From: Lachnospiraceae bacterium
GTDB taxonomy: Bacteria > Bacillota > Clostridia > Lachnospirales > Lachnospiraceae
DNA length: 64,000 nt
Reading direction: 5' to 3'
Assembly: GCA_009774245.1 (NCBI GenBank)
Contig: VSNM01000012.1
Location: 1-64,000, forward strand
The notes beneath the pieces are model-generated. The model was not told the origin of the DNA, did no database searches, and was given only the letters and a program-made list of their open reading frames with translations. This document shows, in pieces, positions 60,910 to 64,000 of the stretch (positions are counted from its first letter, which is position 1; every line of letters starts with the position of its first letter). Position numbers and translations under genes: made by a program.

Positions 60910-62355
60910 ATGTATAATGAAGAGATCGACAGAACGCTTGACGAGACAGGGTTAAAGGAGGAGTGCGGCGTCTTTGGCATCTATGACTTCGACGGACAGG
61001 ATGTCGCCTCCACGATTTACTATGGGCTCTTTGCCCTGCAGCACAGGGGGCAGGAGAGCTGCGGTATCGCAGTCAGTGAGACGGGCGGACCGAAGGGAAA
61101 GGTCGTCTCCTACAAGGGCATGGGGCTTGTCAATGAAGTGTTCACACAGGATGATCTGGAAAAGATGAAGGGCGATATCGGCGTAGGACATGTGCGTTAC
61201 TCGACGGCGGGCGCCTCCACGCGGGAAAATGCCCAGCCGCTTGTGCTAAACTATGTGAAGGGCACGCTGGCGCTGGCGCACAACGGCAATCTGATCAATG
61301 CCGTGGAGCTGCGGCACGATCTGGAGTACACAGGAGCGATTTTCCAGACCACGATCGACTCGGAGGTGATCGCCTACCACATCGCGCGGGAGCGGCTCAA
61401 CACCGCGACTGTCGAGGAGGCTGTCAATCGCGCTTGTCAGAAGATTCAGGGCGCATACTCCCTGGTTGTCATGAGCCCGCGGAAATTGATCGGAGCGCGC
61501 GATCCCTACGGCTTCAAGCCGCTCTGTATCGGAAAGCGGGAGAACAGCTATATCATCACGTCGGAGACCTGTGCACTGGATACGATCGGTGCGGAATTTG
61601 TGCGGGATGTGCTCCCGGGAGAGACGGTCACGATCACTCCGGACGGAGGGATTCTCTCAGACATGTCGCGCGCGCTGTCAAAGGAACAGGAGGCGCGGTG
61701 TATCTTTGAGTACATCTATTTTGCGAGGCCGGACAGCCACATTGACGGGGTGAGCGTGTACGCGTCGCGCATTCAGGCCGGGCGGTTTCTGGCCATGGAT
61801 TCTCCGGTGGAGGCAGATCTCGTTGTGGGTGTGCCCGAGTCGGGAAACGCGGCGGCGCTTGGCTATTCACTGCAGTCCGGGATACCCTATGGCACGGCCT
61901 TTGTAAAAAACAGCTATGTGGGGCGGACATTTATCAAGCCAAAGCAGAGCAGCCGTGAGTCGAGCGTCAAGGTAAAACTCAACGTCCTCAGGGAGGCTGT
62001 GAATGGAAAGCGTATTATTATGATCGATGATTCCATTGTGCGCGGGACGACCTCGGACAGGATTGTGCGGATGCTCCGCGAGGCGGGGGCGGCGCAGGTG
62101 CATGTCCGCATCAGCTCGCCGCCGTTTCTGTGCCCCTGCTATTTCGGTACGGATGTTCCGGAAAAAGATCAGTTGATTGCGAATAACAGGACAGTCGATG
62201 AGATCAGGCAGATCATAGGCGCCGACTCGCTGGGATATCTGAATATCGACCGGTTAAAGAGCTTAGTGAACGGGCTGGGTATCTGCACAGGATGCTTTAA
62301 CGGCAATTATCCGATCGAGCCGCCGACGCAGGATATCCGGGGAGATCTTTCCTGA
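60910..62355 (+). CDS. purF: Amidophosphoribosyltransferase
   Basis: 481 residues from ATG 60910 (AGGGAGG 12 nt upstream; ATG 60898 gives four more residues and is too near the site). A propeptide ends before the nucleophile Cys of CGVFGIYDF, the Ntn amidotransferase start. PRPP motif RIIMIDDSIVRGTTS. Cys residues in FLCPCYFG and GICTGCF fit the 4Fe-4S cluster of the Bacillus-type enzyme. First committed step of purine synthesis: PRPP plus glutamine to phosphoribosylamine. 43 nt after purC. Confidence 0.97.
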   Translation: MYNEEIDRTLDETGLKEECGVFGIYDFDGQDVASTIYYGLFALQHRGQESCGIAVSETGGPKGKVVSYKGMGLVNEVFTQDDLEKMKGDIGVGHVRYSTAGASTRENAQPLVLNYVKGTLALAHNGNLINAVELRHDLEYTGAIFQTTIDSEVIAYHIARERLNTATVEEAVNRACQKIQGAYSLVVMSPRKLIGARDPYGFKPLCIGKRENSYIITSETCALDTIGAEFVRDVLPGETVTITPDGGILSDMSRALSKEQEARCIFEYIYFARPDSHIDGVSVYASRIQAGRFLAMDSPVEADLVVGVPESGNAAALGYSLQSGIPYGTAFVKNSYVGRTFIKPKQSSRESSVKVKLNVLREAVNGKRIIMIDDSIVRGTTSDRIVRMLREAGAAQVHVRISSPPFLCPCYFGTDVPEKDQLIANNRTVDEIRQIIGADSLGYLNIDRLKSLVNGLGICTGCFNGNYPIEPPTQDIRGDLS

Positions 62356-62407
62356 TGCCTGCCCCGATGAAATGATATGAGAAAGTATGGAAAATAAGGA
62401 GAAGAGT

Positions 62408-63859
62408 ATGGGTACAGACAGATACACAAGTCCCCTTTCTGAGCGCTATGCCAGCAAGGAAATGCAGTATATTTTTTCGCAGGATATGAAGTTCTGCACA
62501 TGGAGGCGGCTCTGGATCGCTCTGGCGGAGACGGAGATGGAGCTGGGACTCTCCGAGAACGGCAAGCCGGTCATCACGCAGGAGCAGATCGACGAGATGA
62601 AAGCGCATGTCGAGGATATCAATTACGAGGTGGCAAGGGAGCGCGAGAAGCTTGTCCGCCATGACGTGATGAGCCATGTGTATGCATACGGACAGCAGTG
62701 TCCGAAGGCGGCGGGCATCATTCACCTGGGGGCGACCTCCTGCTATGTGGGGGACAATACGGACATCATCGTGATGAATGAGGCGTTGAAGCTGGTGCAC
62801 AAAAAGCTGGTGAATGTGATCGATGAGCTTGCAGGGTTTGCAGAGAAATACAAGAGTCTGCCGACGCTCGCATTCACGCATTTTCAGCCGGCGCAGCCCA
62901 CCACGGTAGGAAAGCGTGCGACGCTGTGGATGCAGGAATTTTTGATGGACCTGGAGGACCTTGAGTATGTGATGGGAAGTCTGAAGCTGCTGGGCTCTAA
63001 GGGTACGACGGGCACACAGGCAAGCTTTCTGGAATTGTTTGACGGCGATCAGGAGACGATTGACAGGATTGATCCGATGATCGCGGCCAAGATGGGCTTC
63101 AAGGAGTGCTATGCCGTGTCAGGGCAGACATACTCCCGGAAGGTGGACACCAGAGTGGCAAATGTTCTCGCAGGGATCGCGGCGAGCGCACACAAGATGT
63201 CAAATGATATCCGCCTGCTGCAGCATTTGAAGGAGGTGGAGGAGCCCTTTGAAAAAAATCAGATCGGCTCGTCCGCGATGGCGTACAAGCGCAATCCGAT
63301 GCGCTCGGAGCGCATCGCGTCGCTGTCCCGCTATGTGATGGTCGACGCATTAAATCCTGCAATTACTTCCGCGACGCAGTGGTTTGAGAGGACACTCGAC
63401 GATTCCGCGAATAAGAGACTCTCGATTCCTGAAGGATTTCTTGCAATTGACGGCATCCTCGATCTCTGCCTCAATGTGGTCGACGGACTGGTGGTATACG
63501 ACAAAGTGATCACGAAACATCTGATGGCAGAGCTGCCGTTTATGGCCACGGAGAATATCATGATGGATGCCGTGAAAAACGGCGGCAACAGGCAGGAGCT
63601 TCACGAGAAGATCAGGACACTCTCCATGGAGGCGGGAAAGAATGTCAAGATGGAGGGCAGGGACAACAACCTGCTGGAGCTGATCGCGGCTGATCCGGAG
63701 TTCAACCTGACGCTGGAGCAGCTGCAGGCAGCGATGGAGCCGTCAAGGTATGTGGGCAGGGCGCCGGTACAGGTGGACAGCTTCCTCGCCAATGTGGTGA
63801 GGCCGGTGCTCGAGGCGAACCGGTCCGAACTGGGCGTCAAGGCGGAAATTAATGTCTGA
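62408..63859 (+). CDS. purB: Adenylosuccinate lyase
   Basis: 483 residues. ATG 62408 has AAGGAG 7 nt upstream and is preferred over ATG 62387. Fumarase/aspartase superfamily: YTSPLSERYASKEM start, signature GSSAMAYKRNPMRSE with the catalytic Ser loop, and the His-bearing THFQPAQPTT. Splits SAICAR and adenylosuccinate, releasing fumarate. Acts two steps after PurC's product in the same pathway. Third of the purine genes. Confidence 0.97.
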   Translation: MGTDRYTSPLSERYASKEMQYIFSQDMKFCTWRRLWIALAETEMELGLSENGKPVITQEQIDEMKAHVEDINYEVAREREKLVRHDVMSHVYAYGQQCPKAAGIIHLGATSCYVGDNTDIIVMNEALKLVHKKLVNVIDELAGFAEKYKSLPTLAFTHFQPAQPTTVGKRATLWMQEFLMDLEDLEYVMGSLKLLGSKGTTGTQASFLELFDGDQETIDRIDPMIAAKMGFKECYAVSGQTYSRKVDTRVANVLAGIAASAHKMSNDIRLLQHLKEVEEPFEKNQIGSSAMAYKRNPMRSERIASLSRYVMVDALNPAITSATQWFERTLDDSANKRLSIPEGFLAIDGILDLCLNVVDGLVVYDKVITKHLMAELPFMATENIMMDAVKNGGNRQELHEKIRTLSMEAGKNVKMEGRDNNLLELIAADPEFNLTLEQLQAAMEPSRYVGRAPVQVDSFLANVVRPVLEANRSELGVKAEINV

Positions 63860-63897
63860 AAATGTATATTTTGAATAAATATTCTTTACTTATGCAC

Positions 63898-63926
63898 TTT
63901 ACTTATGTGTCAAAAAGTTGTATGAT
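63898..63926 (+). promoter_or_regulatory. Promoter of a gene beginning past the window end
   Basis: TTTACT (63898-63903), 17 nt, TATGAT (63921-63926). A ribosome binding site CGGAGGG follows at 63986-63992, so a plus-strand gene starts at or just beyond the window edge. The direct repeat CTTTACTTATG occurs twice around the -35. Confidence 0.55.
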
Positions 63927-64000
63927 AGTTAGCGGTGTGTGGTGAATGCAGCATACACTAATAAAGCAAGAGTAGAGATAAGAACCGGAGGGATGTCAAT

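Noticed and set aside
63857..63890. Terminator after purB
   Set aside because: Only short AT-only inverted repeats, no stable stem with a T-run.

Overview
The window looks like a chromosome segment of a Gram-positive gut-type Clostridium, most likely a Lachnospiraceae member. Pointers are the strong GGAGG-type ribosome binding sites, frequent GTG/TTG starts, moderately high GC with ATGA-overlapped operons, a MoxR/DUF58/vWA operon, and clostridial purF with Fe-S cysteines. This is inference from gene style; no rRNA or tRNA gene is visible. There is no CRISPR array, integrase, terminase or capsid gene.

Layout. 1-1.1 kb: 3' end of a GH30 glycosidase gene. 1.2-2.1 kb: a decayed AAA-ATPase/nuclease-like gene carrying a MITE. 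2.2-15.9 kb: an operon of a membrane protein, ABC ATPase and permease, a membrane coiled-coil protein with a Gly/Asn/Gln tract, MoxR, DUF58, a 1520-residue vWA protein and a MATE transporter, interrupted by a small AT-richer gene. 15.9-17.5 kb: an intact paralogue of the decayed gene. 17.7-21.2 kb (minus strand): sensor-kinase-like ATPase, TM-SH3 protein and an Afp15-type AAA ATPase. 21.7-50.5 kb (plus strand): a contractile injection system (CIS) operon of about 29 kb. 50.5-51.8 kb (minus): a membrane-tethered nucleoside-hydrolase-like protein. 52-59.9 kb: ribulose-phosphate-3-epimerase-like gene plus a four-gene module (DUF5717-like, Hsp70/actin-like, TPR, TM coiled-coil). 60-63.9 kb: purC-purF-purB.

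The CIS operon holds a nearly full tail set: PAAR-like tip (DUF4280), one sheath, tube, Zn-ribbon tail chaperone-like protein, a 63-codon Afp-type small protein, second tube-like protein, a 905-residue helical candidate tape measure, two CIS-tube/Afp7-like proteins, gpD-like hub, gpV-like spike, gp25, two baseplate-J proteins, gpI-like protein and the Afp16/Pvc16-like cap. No holin, lysin or fibre is recognisable. Ahead of the tail genes, in the same direction and almost without gaps, lie six unusual genes: an Afp/CIS-associated N-terminal-motif protein, a pseudokinase-like TM protein, a four-TM sensor with HAMP and degenerate cyclase domain, a TM-MORN protein, a secreted TolC-like coiled-coil protein and a secreted coiled-coil protein with a copper-amine-oxidase-N-like end. 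My main inference is that this is a cell-envelope-anchored contractile injection system with its own trans-envelope and signalling parts, rather than a free extracellular particle.

Two families of small TA-flanked inverted-repeat elements (MITE-like) have hit the region: one in the pseudogene, one in the CIS leader, one at the gp25 3' end. In the pseudogene and in gp25 removing the element restores an open frame. The two families share a 16-nt palindromic core.
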